Assembly (NCBI GenBank): GCA_039815465.1
Contig: JBCBZG010000005.1
Span: 1 to 64,000 of the forward strand
Origin: Shimia_B sp039815465
GTDB taxonomy: Bacteria; Pseudomonadota; Alphaproteobacteria; Rhodobacterales; Rhodobacteraceae
Length of the DNA: 64,000 bases
Direction of reading: 5' to 3'
Shown here: positions 6,563 to 14,365 of the stretch, piece by piece
Layout: each line of letters begins with the position of its first letter
How positions within the stretch are numbered: position 1 is the stretch's first letter
Made by a program: the position numbers and the translations under genes
Notes under the pieces: model-generated
What the model saw: the letters and a program-made list of their open reading frames with translations, nothing else
The model's database searches: none
Told to the model about the DNA's origin: nothing

Positions 6563-7672
6563 ATGTCTGAACCGGTCAAATCGGTAGGAAACGCTGCCGA
6601 AACCACTGCGGAGATCGAGGATGTTTTGACCTCGATCCGCAAGCTTGTGTCACAGGATGCGAAATCTGCCCGTAGCCGTGGGGTGGGATCGGCGCTCGTG
6701 CTGACGCCCGACGCCCGGGTCGATGCGACCAAGCGTGCTGATGGCGCTATGGGTGACGGGGGCGAGACGGGCGACCGGGGCGAAGAGGCGCACGCAGCCG
6801 CCGCCCGTGCCGTGCGCACCGAACTTGAGCGCGCGCTGGCCGAGCTGGAAAGCGCCATGGGCATCCCAGACGACGGGACCACCGCGCCAGAGGCCCCCAT
6901 GGCCACCGAGACGGACCCCGTGGTCGACGATCTGGATTGGGACGCGCCAGTGGGGCGGGCCATGGCGGGGCCACCCCCCGCAAAGCCTGCGCCTGCACAG
7001 ACTGAGGTTGAGAGTGGCGAGCCCGAAATCGAAGAGGCGCTCAAGCGAACGATGCTCAACCCCAGGACCAAGCCAAAATCCGCGCTCGACCGGTTGCGGC
7101 TCGTGTCCAGCGAGGCCGAGCAGCTCAATGAGCCGTTCGAAGACGCCTACGGTTCGGCGCGCCCGATGCGTCCGGCGGATATTGATATCGCGGACCATGA
7201 GGAGGCCAGTCTTGCTGAACCGGCCGTGGTTCAGGAGCCTGAGCCAAACGCGGTAGACGCGCCACTGGCGACGGACGCGGTCGAGCCGGTGGTCGCTGAA
7301 CCCACTGAGCCTGTGGTCGCTGACGCCGTTCAGCCTGCGGTCACCGACGCAGAGCAAGCTCTGGGCGACATAGACACCCCAACCGCCGACGAACCCGAAG
7401 CGCCTGAGGATGCGTTTAAAATGCCCCCGATGGCGGGGGAGGCGACCCATGACGACCCCTACCAAAGCTTTGACAGCGATCCTGCGGCAGATGAGTTCGA
7501 AGCCTCGCTCAAACGCGACATTGCGTTCGACGACGCGGAATTGCGCGAAATCGTCGCCGACATCGTGCGCCAGGAGCTCCAAGGCGCGTTGGGTGAAAAG
7601 ATCACCCGCAATGTCCGGCGCCTCGTCCGGCGGGAGATCAACCGCGCCCTCGCGGGCCAGGACCTGATCTAA
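6563..7672 (+). CDS. Acidic Pro-rich PopZ-like protein (DUF2497-type ends)
   Basis: A 369-residue, very acidic protein rich in Ala, Pro, Glu and Val. Its short N-terminal helix (residues 17-31, EIEDVLTSIRKLV) and its C-terminal helices (about 325-365, ending in RLVRREINRAL) resemble the conserved ends of PopZ, the cell-pole organiser of alphaproteobacteria. The middle is a long disordered linker with repeated VV-EPTEPVV type units. PopZ has the same helix-linker-helix layout with an acidic linker. Its stop codon overlaps that of the convergent cobQ. The PopZ relationship is my inference from these patterns and the annotation could equally be a conserved hypothetical protein. Confidence 0.65.
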   Translation: MSEPVKSVGNAAETTAEIEDVLTSIRKLVSQDAKSARSRGVGSALVLTPDARVDATKRADGAMGDGGETGDRGEEAHAAAARAVRTELERALAELESAMGIPDDGTTAPEAPMATETDPVVDDLDWDAPVGRAMAGPPPAKPAPAQTEVESGEPEIEEALKRTMLNPRTKPKSALDRLRLVSSEAEQLNEPFEDAYGSARPMRPADIDIADHEEASLAEPAVVQEPEPNAVDAPLATDAVEPVVAEPTEPVVADAVQPAVTDAEQALGDIDTPTADEPEAPEDAFKMPPMAGEATHDDPYQSFDSDPAADEFEASLKRDIAFDDAELREIVADIVRQELQGALGEKITRNVRRLVRREINRALAGQDLI

Positions 7673-9120
7673 ACCTCCGCGCCCAGCGACAAGAGGCGAT
7701 CCATATCCAGATGGGTTTCTAGGTGATCGGCGAGCGCATTGAGCGTCTCGTCCACCTCAGCACCGTAGTCTGCCAGCCGCGACCGCCCGCCGAGATCCGC
7801 GAGCGCCTTGGCGCGATAGGTATCGCCGGTAAAAAGCCCATGCAAATAGCAGCCTTTGACCTGTCCGCTTTGGCTCGCCGCGCCCTCCGCGCGGCCATCG
7901 AGCGTCAGCCAGGCGTGGGCGGTGTCGGGCCCCGTGGTTTTGCCGATGTGTATTTCGTAGCCTTCAACGGCGATCCCGTCGCGGGTCGTTGCGCGCGACA
8001 GGGCCAGCCGTTTTTCGGGCTCCATCACCGTTTCAACGTCCAACAGGCCCAGTCCGGTTTCGGACCCTGGCGCGCCCTCAATCCCTTGGGGGTCGTGGAT
8101 CGCGCGCCCTAGCATTTGGTAGCCGCCGCAAATGCCCAGCACATGGCCGCCCCGGCGCAGATGCGCGCTAAGGTCAATGTCCCATCCCTCCGCCTTGACT
8201 GCGCGCAAGTCGGCGATCGTGGATTTGGAGCCTGGGAGGATCACGAGGTCCGCATCGCCGGGCAGGGGGCTGCCCTGTTCGATGATCTCCACGGTCACGC
8301 CCGGCTCCGCCGAAAGCGGGTCGAGGTCGTCGAAATTGGCGATGCGGGGCAGGCGGGGGACGGCGACCTTGACCTCCCCACTGCCGGTCGCTCCGGCGAT
8401 GTCCATAATGTCCTCTGCGGGCAGCTTTCTGGCCTCAGCGAACCACGGGATGATGCCGAGCGGTGCCCAGCCCGTGGCCTCTGCGATCATGGTCATCCCG
8501 TCGTGGAAAAGCGTGGTGTCCCCTCGAAAGCGGTTGACTGCAAAGCCGCCGATCAGCGCCGCATCGCTCGCGGGCAGCACCGTTTTGGTGCCCACAAGCT
8601 GCGCGATCACGCCGCCGCGGTCGATATCGCCGATCAACACAACGGGGACGCCCGCAGCCTCCGCAAAGCCCATATTGGCAATATCGCCCGCGCGCAGGTT
8701 CACCTCCGCGGGGGAGCCCGCGCCCTCAACGATCACCCAATCATGGGCCGCTGACAGCCGCTGAAAGCTGTCCAAGACCCGGGGCAGGAGGGTCGGTTTG
8801 AGCTTTGAATAGGCGCGCGCCTTGGCCGTTGTCATGCGGGTGCCTTGGACGATGACCTGCGCACCGATCTCGGATTCTGGTTTTAGGAGCACGGGGTTCA
8901 TATCGGTCAGCGGCTCCCGCCCCGATGCCCGCGCCTGGAGCGCTTGGGCCCGACCGATCTCCCCCCCGTCGACGGTGACGGCGGCGTTGTTGGACATGTT
9001 CTGCGGCTTGAACGGGGCGACCGACAGCCCGCGGCGGTGCAACACGCGGCAAAGACCGGCCACGATGACGGATTTGCCGACATTGGACCCGGCGCCCTGG
9101 ATCATAAGTGACTTGGCCAT
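7669..9120 (-). CDS. cobQ: Cobyric acid synthase (adenosylcobyric acid synthase, glutamine-hydrolysing)
   Basis: Amidates four carboxyl side chains of adenosylcobyrinic acid a,c-diamide, using glutamine and ATP, in cobalamin synthesis. The 483-residue product has the dethiobiotin-synthetase-like ATP domain, starting with GAGSNVGKS (residues 10-18) and the KPQNMSNN motif. It also has a C-terminal glutamine amidotransferase domain with GICGGYQMLG (catalytic Cys) and GCYLHGLF (catalytic His). ATG 9120 is preceded by GGGGAGG; the upstream extension of the frame is not needed. It is divergent from the membrane protein at 9169 with only 48 bp between the starts, so no cobalamin riboswitch fits there. 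Confidence 0.96.
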   Translation of the reverse strand: MAKSLMIQGAGSNVGKSVIVAGLCRVLHRRGLSVAPFKPQNMSNNAAVTVDGGEIGRAQALQARASGREPLTDMNPVLLKPESEIGAQVIVQGTRMTTAKARAYSKLKPTLLPRVLDSFQRLSAAHDWVIVEGAGSPAEVNLRAGDIANMGFAEAAGVPVVLIGDIDRGGVIAQLVGTKTVLPASDAALIGGFAVNRFRGDTTLFHDGMTMIAEATGWAPLGIIPWFAEARKLPAEDIMDIAGATGSGEVKVAVPRLPRIANFDDLDPLSAEPGVTVEIIEQGSPLPGDADLVILPGSKSTIADLRAVKAEGWDIDLSAHLRRGGHVLGICGGYQMLGRAIHDPQGIEGAPGSETGLGLLDVETVMEPEKRLALSRATTRDGIAVEGYEIHIGKTTGPDTAHAWLTLDGRAEGAASQSGQVKGCYLHGLFTGDTYRAKALADLGGRSRLADYGAEVDETLNALADHLETHLDMDRLLSLGAEV

Positions 9121-9168
9121 GGTCTGCCTCCCCGCTACGCTGCTTAGCGGCGCAGGGGAGGCGCGGCA

Positions 9169-9738
9169 ATGAATACACCGGCACATTTGATCCTCGGCGC
9201 GGCGGCCTTTGGCAAACCCAACCAGAACCACGTGATTGCGGCGGCTGTGATCGGCTCACTTCTTCCGGACCTGTCGCTGTATCTGTTGGCGGGGTGGGAG
9301 CTCGTGGTGCGCGGCACGAACCCTCAGATTGTGTTCGGCCAGCTCTATTTCAGCGACGCGTGGCAGCAGGTTTTTGCCATCGACAACTCCTTTGTGCTGT
9401 GGGGCATCGCGCTAGGGCTTGCGGTCTGGCGGCGCATCGACTGGGCCGTGGCGCTGACGGCAGGGGCGCTGCTGCACATCGCGCTCGATTTTCCGCTCCA
9501 TAATGAGGACGCGCGGATGCACTTCTGGCCCCTGACGGAGTGGCGGTTTTATTCGCCCTGGTCCTACTGGGACAGCGCCAGTGGCGGTCGCGTGATCGGG
9601 GTGATGGAGCTTGTACTGGTGATGGGTGCCGCGGCCTTTGCGATCATGCGCTTTAGGGCCTGGGGCTGGCGCGCGCTCATCGCGGCGTTAGCTGCGCTCC
9701 AAGGCTACACGTTCTACCAGTGGTACTTCTTTTTCTAA
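9169..9738 (+). CDS. Multi-pass membrane protein next to cobQ
   Basis: A 189-residue protein with about four or five hydrophobic segments. Conserved-looking polar sites sit at their edges: His6 near the N-terminus, a GSLLPDLS motif (about residues 29-36) and an HIALDFPLH motif in the middle. This pattern resembles the DUF457/YdjM-type membrane metal-dependent hydrolases, whose His and Asp residues bind metal. In related genomes such proteins next to cobQ are sometimes named as cobalamin proteins by proximity only. I would treat the function as unknown. It is divergently arranged with cobQ. Confidence 0.7.
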   Translation: MNTPAHLILGAAAFGKPNQNHVIAAAVIGSLLPDLSLYLLAGWELVVRGTNPQIVFGQLYFSDAWQQVFAIDNSFVLWGIALGLAVWRRIDWAVALTAGALLHIALDFPLHNEDARMHFWPLTEWRFYSPWSYWDSASGGRVIGVMELVLVMGAAAFAIMRFRAWGWRALIAALAALQGYTFYQWYFFF

Positions 9739-9748
9739 GCCTGAAACG

Positions 9749-9773
9749 AAAAAGCGCGCCCCCTAGGACGCGC
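9749..9773 (-). terminator. Intrinsic terminator of the DUF6280-like gene
   Basis: On the minus strand a GCGCG/CGCGC stem with a 10-base loop is followed by five T residues. Flanking TTTCG/CGAAA pairs extend it into a longer imperfect hairpin, so it may also stop plus-strand transcription from the membrane-protein gene. Confidence 0.65.
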
Positions 9774-9798
9774 CGTTTCGTAGCGATGTATACGCCTG

Positions 9799-10116
9799 CT
9801 AGGCGGCTTCGGCCTGAGCAGCAGCGCGGCGTTCGCTTTCCTCGCGCGAGAGCGCGACAGAGGTCCGCACGCCTTTGGACACAAAGTCCATAAGCCCCTC
9901 GACCACGCGTTCGTTGGGGTCGATGCCCGCGCAGGACAGCACCTCGCGACCGTCGCGGGACCGTGCCCAGCGCGCGATCTGCTCTGGCCCGTTTCCATAT
10001 TTTTTGTCATCTGCGATGGCATCATCCAGCGCAGCCAGGACCACAGCCGCAAACAGCTTGCGCGCGCGGTTACCCTGTTCGTTATTGAAAGCAGTTCCGT
10101 CGACGAAATCGTTCAT
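9799..10116 (-). CDS. DUF6280-like small protein
   Basis: A 105-residue soluble, helical protein. Distinctive stretches such as FVDGTAFNNEQGNRARKL at the N-terminus and ARSRDGREVLSCAGI in the middle match, as I recall, a highly conserved small protein of Rhodobacteraceae (DUF6280). The function is unknown. The gene is monocistronic, divergent from efp across about 240 bp, and ends at a clear intrinsic terminator. Confidence 0.75.
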   Translation of the reverse strand: MNDFVDGTAFNNEQGNRARKLFAAVVLAALDDAIADDKKYGNGPEQIARWARSRDGREVLSCAGIDPNERVVEGLMDFVSKGVRTSVALSREESERRAAAQAEAA

Positions 10117-10358
10117 CGTGGTTCCTTTGTTCTTGCTCTTGCGATTTGGCAGCGTCGTTATTGATCTTGAAGTCAGACAGCGTCCGGTCCTTATGACGCA
10201 TTATGACTGATTCGGGGCTCCGATTTTTGCATGGCAGCTATGCGTCTGCTGCATGGCCTTTCAGCGACCCCCGCTAGATACCTGCGCTTGTCAGCGTATC
10301 CGACGCCAGATATAGGGGCCGTCACAGCCAGTTCAACCTTTTGCCACGATTGTGACAC

Positions 10359-10922
10359 ATGCCAAAGATTAACGGAAACGAGATTCGCCCGGGGAATACC
10401 TTGGAACATAACGGTGGCCTCTGGTCGGCGGTTAAGGTCGATCACGTCAAACCCGGCAAGGGTGGCGCGTTCGCCCAAGTGGAACTTCGCAACCTTCGTA
10501 ACGGCTCGAAACTTAACGAACGGTTTAGAAGTGCTGACAAAGTGGAAAGAGTTCGACTGGAACAGAAGGACCAGCAGTTCCTTTATGAATCCGACGGCAT
10601 GCTCGTGTTCATGGACATGGAAACCTATGATCAGATCGAACTGCCCGCGGAATTGCTCGGCGACCGCCGCCCGTTTCTGCAAGACGGGATGACGGTGCAG
10701 ATCGAATACTACGAAAGCGAAGCGCTCAACGCGACGGTGCCGCAAAAGGTAACCTGCAAGATCGTGGAGACGGAGCCCGTGGTCAAAGGGCAGACTGCCG
10801 CGAACTCCTTTAAGCCCGCGATCCTGGACAACGGCGTTAAGGTGATGGTGCCACCCTTTGTGGGCCAGGACGAGATGATCGTCGTCAACACCGAGACGAT
10901 GGAATATTCCGAGCGCGCCTAG
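10359..10922 (+). CDS. efp: Translation elongation factor P
   Basis: Relieves ribosome stalling at polyproline stretches by binding between the P and E sites. The 187-residue product has the normal length and three beta-barrel domains. Lys34 sits in the PGKG loop of domain I, the residue that many bacteria modify with beta-lysine. The C-terminal domain carries the usual KVMVPPFV...VNTETMEY pattern. Its stop overlaps the stop of the convergent ygfZ gene. No modification enzymes (epmA or epmB) are seen in the window. Confidence 0.96.
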   Translation: MPKINGNEIRPGNTLEHNGGLWSAVKVDHVKPGKGGAFAQVELRNLRNGSKLNERFRSADKVERVRLEQKDQQFLYESDGMLVFMDMETYDQIELPAELLGDRRPFLQDGMTVQIEYYESEALNATVPQKVTCKIVETEPVVKGQTAANSFKPAILDNGVKVMVPPFVGQDEMIVVNTETMEYSERA

Positions 10923-11644
10923 GCCCGTGTGATCGTCGCCGCGCCCGCGCGCATCGCGCCCTTGATCCGGTTGAAACGCAGGAAGGCCAGCGCCTCATCC
11001 CCCACGCGGGTATGGAGCGTGCCGACCGGCTTGCCATCGCAGGTGATTTCGTCGCCAGGCTCCGCCGCGCCGTCCACGCGCACGCGCACGATACCCTTTT
11101 GCAGCTCCGTCTTGTGCTTCATGCGGGCGGTGACCTCCTGACCCACATAGCAGCCCTTTTTGAAATCGACGCCGCTGAGGCGTTCGAACCCAGCCTCTAG
11201 GATATATGTCTCTGCGCTCAGCTCTTGGCCCGTCTCCGGCACGCCGGCGGCCACGCGCAGCGCGTCCCAGTCGGGCAGGGGGGCGGCCACGTCCCCATAG
11301 GCCCGCCAGCCGAGCGATGGGTCCCGGGGGTCGGCAAAGGCGCCCTCTGGCGCGGGCCCAGGCCCCTGCGCCACCTGCCGGTCGTCCCAGTTCAGCGTCA
11401 CCGCCGAGCGCAGCTTGTACATCATCAGCCGTTGCGCCAGCGCAGGCGCCACGCTCGCCTCGATATCGAGCAGGATGTCATCGCCTGCGGGCACCATAAA
11501 GAAATCTGCGATCAGCTTGCCCTGCGGGGTCAAGAGCGCTGTGTAAACCAGCCCGCGGGCCAACCCATCCACGTCATTTGTCACCAGGTTTTGCAGGAAG
11601 GCGTGGCGGTCCTCACCACCTACGCGCAGAAGCTTACGAGCCAT
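10919..11644 (-). CDS. ygfZ: YgfZ/GcvT-type folate-binding protein
   Basis: A tetrahydrofolate-dependent helper of iron-sulfur enzyme maturation (IbaG/IscA pathway). The 241-residue protein has the N-terminal folate-binding fold of GcvT and the signature KGCYVGQE followed by TARMKHK, whose Cys is the hallmark of the YgfZ family. ATG 11644 is preceded by GGAGGTG at good spacing. It is convergent with efp, sharing the four bases of the two stop codons. The ErpA gene at 42224, which acts in the same general pathway, lies far away. Confidence 0.9.
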   Translation of the reverse strand: MARKLLRVGGEDRHAFLQNLVTNDVDGLARGLVYTALLTPQGKLIADFFMVPAGDDILLDIEASVAPALAQRLMMYKLRSAVTLNWDDRQVAQGPGPAPEGAFADPRDPSLGWRAYGDVAAPLPDWDALRVAAGVPETGQELSAETYILEAGFERLSGVDFKKGCYVGQEVTARMKHKTELQKGIVRVRVDGAAEPGDEITCDGKPVGTLHTRVGDEALAFLRFNRIKGAMRAGAATITRA

Positions 11645-11762
11645 GGGGCACCTCCAAGGCCTGTGGACCTACACGGGCGCCGGGCGCGATGGCAAGTGCT
11701 GCGTTGACGGCCATACCCTTGCGGCTTACCTCCCGACTAAACCAGACGCGAAAGACATCCCC

Positions 11763-13016
11763 ATGAGCCGAGCCAACCTGTCCCACGGCCGCGAAATCCT
11801 CGCTATCCCAGGCCCATCGGTTATGCCCGACCGTGTGCTGCAAGCGATGCACCGCGCCGCGCCCAACATATACACCGGCGAGCTGGTGGACATGACGGCC
11901 TCGATCATCCCGGATCTCAAGGCCGTGGCAAAGACCGAACAAAACGTCGCCATGTATATCTCCAACGGTCACGGCGCGTGGGAGGCCGCGGTGTCGAACA
12001 CGCTGTCGCGCGGCGATCGGGTGCTGGTTCTGGCCACCGGGCGCTTTGCCCTCGGCTGGGCCGCCATGGCGGAGATGATGGGCATCGCATGCGAGATCAT
12101 CGATTTCGGCAAACGCGCCCCCATCGACATGGCCCAGGTCGAAGACGCGCTGCGCGCAGACACAGGCCACACCTTCAAGGCGGTGCTGGCGGTGCAGGTC
12201 GATACCTCGACCTCCGTCAAAAGCGACATTGCCGCGCTGCGCCGCACGATGGACGCCGCGGGCCACCCCGCGTTGCTCATGGTGGACTGCATCGCCTGCC
12301 TGGGCTGCGATGACTTCCAGATGGATGGCTGGGGCGTCGATGTGATGGTCGCGGGCTGCCAAAAGGGGCTCATGACCCCGCCGGGCATGGCGTTTGTTTA
12401 CTTTTCTGACAAGGCCGACCGGGCGCGGGACACGGCGGGTTGCGTGACCCACTACTGGGACTGGCGCCCCCGGTCGCGGCCCGAGGAATACTACCAGCAT
12501 TTCGACGGCACCGCGCCCACCCACCACCTCTACGGTCTCCGCACCGCGCTCGATATGATCGTCCATGAGGAGGGGTTGGAGGCCGTCCTGGCCCGCCACG
12601 CGGTGCTCGCGCAGGCCGTCTGGGCCGCGTTTGAAACCTGGGGGCAGGTGGGTCCGCTTGAGCTCAATATCGCGGACGCCGCCCATCGGTCCCACGCTGT
12701 GACCAGCGTGCGCATCGGTGCGCCCCATGGCACAGCGCTCCGCGACTGGTTGGAGGGGGAGGCCGGGGTGACGCTGGGCATCGGGCTCGGCATGGTGCCG
12801 CCCGGCGATCCCGCCTGGCACGGGTTCTTCCGCGTGGGACATATGGGCCATGTAAACGCCCACATGATCCTTGGCACCCTGGGCAGCATCGAGGCGGGCC
12901 TTGCATCGCTCGGCATCGCGCATCAGCCGGGCGGCGTGTCCGCCGCCGCGCGCGTGATTTCAGGAGCGGCGGTCGAGCAGGGCGCGAAAGCCGACCTCGG
13001 CAAACGCAGCGCCTAG
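11763..13016 (+). CDS. Class V aminotransferase (alanine/serine-glyoxylate type)
   Basis: A pyridoxal-phosphate enzyme of the alanine-glyoxylate/serine-glyoxylate aminotransferase group. The 417-residue product begins with the family's IPGPSVMP start. It shows the SNGHGAWEAA cofactor-phosphate region, Asp175 in the VDCIA strand, and the Schiff-base lysine Lys201 in CQKGLMTPPG. The usual substrate would be an amino donor (Ser or Ala) with glyoxylate, as in C1/photorespiratory-like metabolism; the exact substrate cannot be told. ATG 11763 fits the family start, while the frame is open upstream. The 3' end overlaps the convergent small membrane-protein gene by 57 bases. Confidence 0.88.
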   Translation: MSRANLSHGREILAIPGPSVMPDRVLQAMHRAAPNIYTGELVDMTASIIPDLKAVAKTEQNVAMYISNGHGAWEAAVSNTLSRGDRVLVLATGRFALGWAAMAEMMGIACEIIDFGKRAPIDMAQVEDALRADTGHTFKAVLAVQVDTSTSVKSDIAALRRTMDAAGHPALLMVDCIACLGCDDFQMDGWGVDVMVAGCQKGLMTPPGMAFVYFSDKADRARDTAGCVTHYWDWRPRSRPEEYYQHFDGTAPTHHLYGLRTALDMIVHEEGLEAVLARHAVLAQAVWAAFETWGQVGPLELNIADAAHRSHAVTSVRIGAPHGTALRDWLEGEAGVTLGIGLGMVPPGDPAWHGFFRVGHMGHVNAHMILGTLGSIEAGLASLGIAHQPGGVSAAARVISGAAVEQGAKADLGKRSA

Positions 13017-13145
13017 GATCACCCAGATAAACCCAAAAAGCCCCGCCACGACCCACAGCGACATGAATGTCAGGGCTCCCATCATCGTCAGAAAGGCGTT
13101 CGTGTAGTTCGGCGCGCTCTTGGGGATGAAGTTTTCGTCACTCAT
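12960..13145 (-). CDS. Small two-helix membrane protein
   Basis: A 61-residue protein with two closely spaced hydrophobic segments (about residues 18-34 and 35-52) and a short basic C-terminus. The composition is convincingly protein-like, but the ribosome binding site is weak. Its 3' end lies inside the convergent aminotransferase gene. The function is unknown. Confidence 0.6.
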   Translation of the reverse strand: MSDENFIPKSAPNYTNAFLTMMGALTFMSLWVVAGLFGFIWVILGAAFAEVGFRALLDRRS

Positions 13146-13222
13146 GGCCGAAAACTACCACGAGCCGCGCCGAGGCAAAGCAAAATTTGCGTTAGGGCTC
13201 CGTCGAATCCTCTTGGGCGTGT

Positions 13223-13242
13223 TGCGCCCGGTTTGGGGCGCA
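13223..13242. terminator. Hairpin downstream of the HisC-like gene
   Basis: TGCGCCC and GGGCGCA form a 7-bp stem with a 6-base loop, 20 bases beyond the stop of the minus-strand aminotransferase. There is no T run on either side, so it may be a factor-dependent end or only a stable hairpin. Confidence 0.35.
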
Positions 13243-13261
13243 GATGTCGGATGCGGATGCG

Positions 13262-14365
13262 TCAGCCCGCCGCCGCCAACGCCTTGGGCAGCGCATCAGC
13301 AAAGGCACGCATGTCAGCCGCGCTCCCGCAGGAGACGCGGATACAGCGGTCGAGCGGCGCGACACCGGGCATCCGTGCAAAGATCCCAAGCTCGATCAAC
13401 TGCGCAAGCACGGCACGCGCGTAGGCGCCATCACGTCCGCAATCGATGGCGACAAAGTTTGTGGCAGATGGCAGCGCTGTAAGGCCATTGTCTGCAGCGG
13501 TCGCGGCCAGCGACGCCTTCGCCGCCGCGATCTGGGTCACGACCTCGCGCAGATACGCCTGATCTTGGAGCGCTGCGAGCGCGCCCGCTTGGCCCATCCG
13601 CGACATGCCAAAATGGTTCCGTACCCGGTCAAAGGCCGCAATCAGCGGCGCGGGACCGATGGCATAGCCCACCCGCGCCCCGGCGAGCCCATACGCCTTC
13701 GAAAACGTCCGCATCCGGATGACGCGCGGATCGGTCGGGTCGATTTCGGGCGCGGTGCCGGGCGGGGCAGTGTCGATATAGGCCTCGTCCAGGATCAATA
13801 GCGATCCGTCTGGCACCGTGTCCAGCGTGTCGCGGACCGTCTGCGCACCGTACCAGGTGCCCATGGGGTTGTTTGGGTTCGACCAGTAGATCAGCTTTGC
13901 AGACACGGCCTTGGCCCGCGCGATTAGCGCCGCTGGGTCCTCGTGATCGCCAGCGAATGGCACGGCCTCGATCACGCCGCCAAAGCCCGCCACGTGGTAG
14001 TTGAACGTCGGGTAGGCGCCCTTTGACGTCACCACCGGCGTGCCTGCGTCCACAAGCAAACGCACAAGCAACCCCAAAAGCCCGTCGATCCCTTCGCCCA
14101 CCATGATGTGCTCGGCGCCGATCCCGTGATGGTCGGCCAGCGCGTGACGCAGCGCGTGCGCCTCGGGGTCGGCATACATCCACGCCCCGCTTGCGGCCTC
14201 CGCCATAGCGGCGATGGCGCGGGGGGAGGGGCCGAAGACGCTCTCATTGGCGCCCAGCCGCGCGGCAAAACCCGCCCCGCGCGCGCGCTCCTGCGCCTCT
14301 GGCCCTACAAAGGGCACCGTGGCGGGCAGGGCGGCGGCGAGCGGCGTCAGGCGCGGGTCGCTCAT
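13262..14365 (-). CDS. Class I/II aminotransferase, histidinol-phosphate aminotransferase-like
   Basis: A 367-residue fold-type I pyridoxal-phosphate enzyme. Family marks are the N-terminal LGANESVFGP, the SNPNNPMGTW motif, Asp in LILDEAYID, the Schiff-base lysine in FSKAYGLAGARVGY and a C-terminal RVSCG with the substrate-carboxylate Arg. These match HisC-like enzymes, which also act as aromatic aminotransferases. A second, dedicated HisC could exist elsewhere, so I leave the symbol blank. Its ATG overlaps the valS stop by 4 bases (ATGA type), so it is co-translated with valS. Confidence 0.87.
   Translation of the reverse strand: MSDPRLTPLAAALPATVPFVGPEAQERARGAGFAARLGANESVFGPSPRAIAAMAEAASGAWMYADPEAHALRHALADHHGIGAEHIMVGEGIDGLLGLLVRLLVDAGTPVVTSKGAYPTFNYHVAGFGGVIEAVPFAGDHEDPAALIARAKAVSAKLIYWSNPNNPMGTWYGAQTVRDTLDTVPDGSLLILDEAYIDTAPPGTAPEIDPTDPRVIRMRTFSKAYGLAGARVGYAIGPAPLIAAFDRVRNHFGMSRMGQAGALAALQDQAYLREVVTQIAAAKASLAATAADNGLTALPSATNFVAIDCGRDGAYARAVLAQLIELGIFARMPGVAPLDRCIRVSCGSAADMRAFADALPKALAAAG

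Noticed and set aside
9121..9168. A cobalamin riboswitch before cobQ
   Set aside because: Only 48 bases lie between the two divergent starts, far too short, and the B12-box pattern was not seen.
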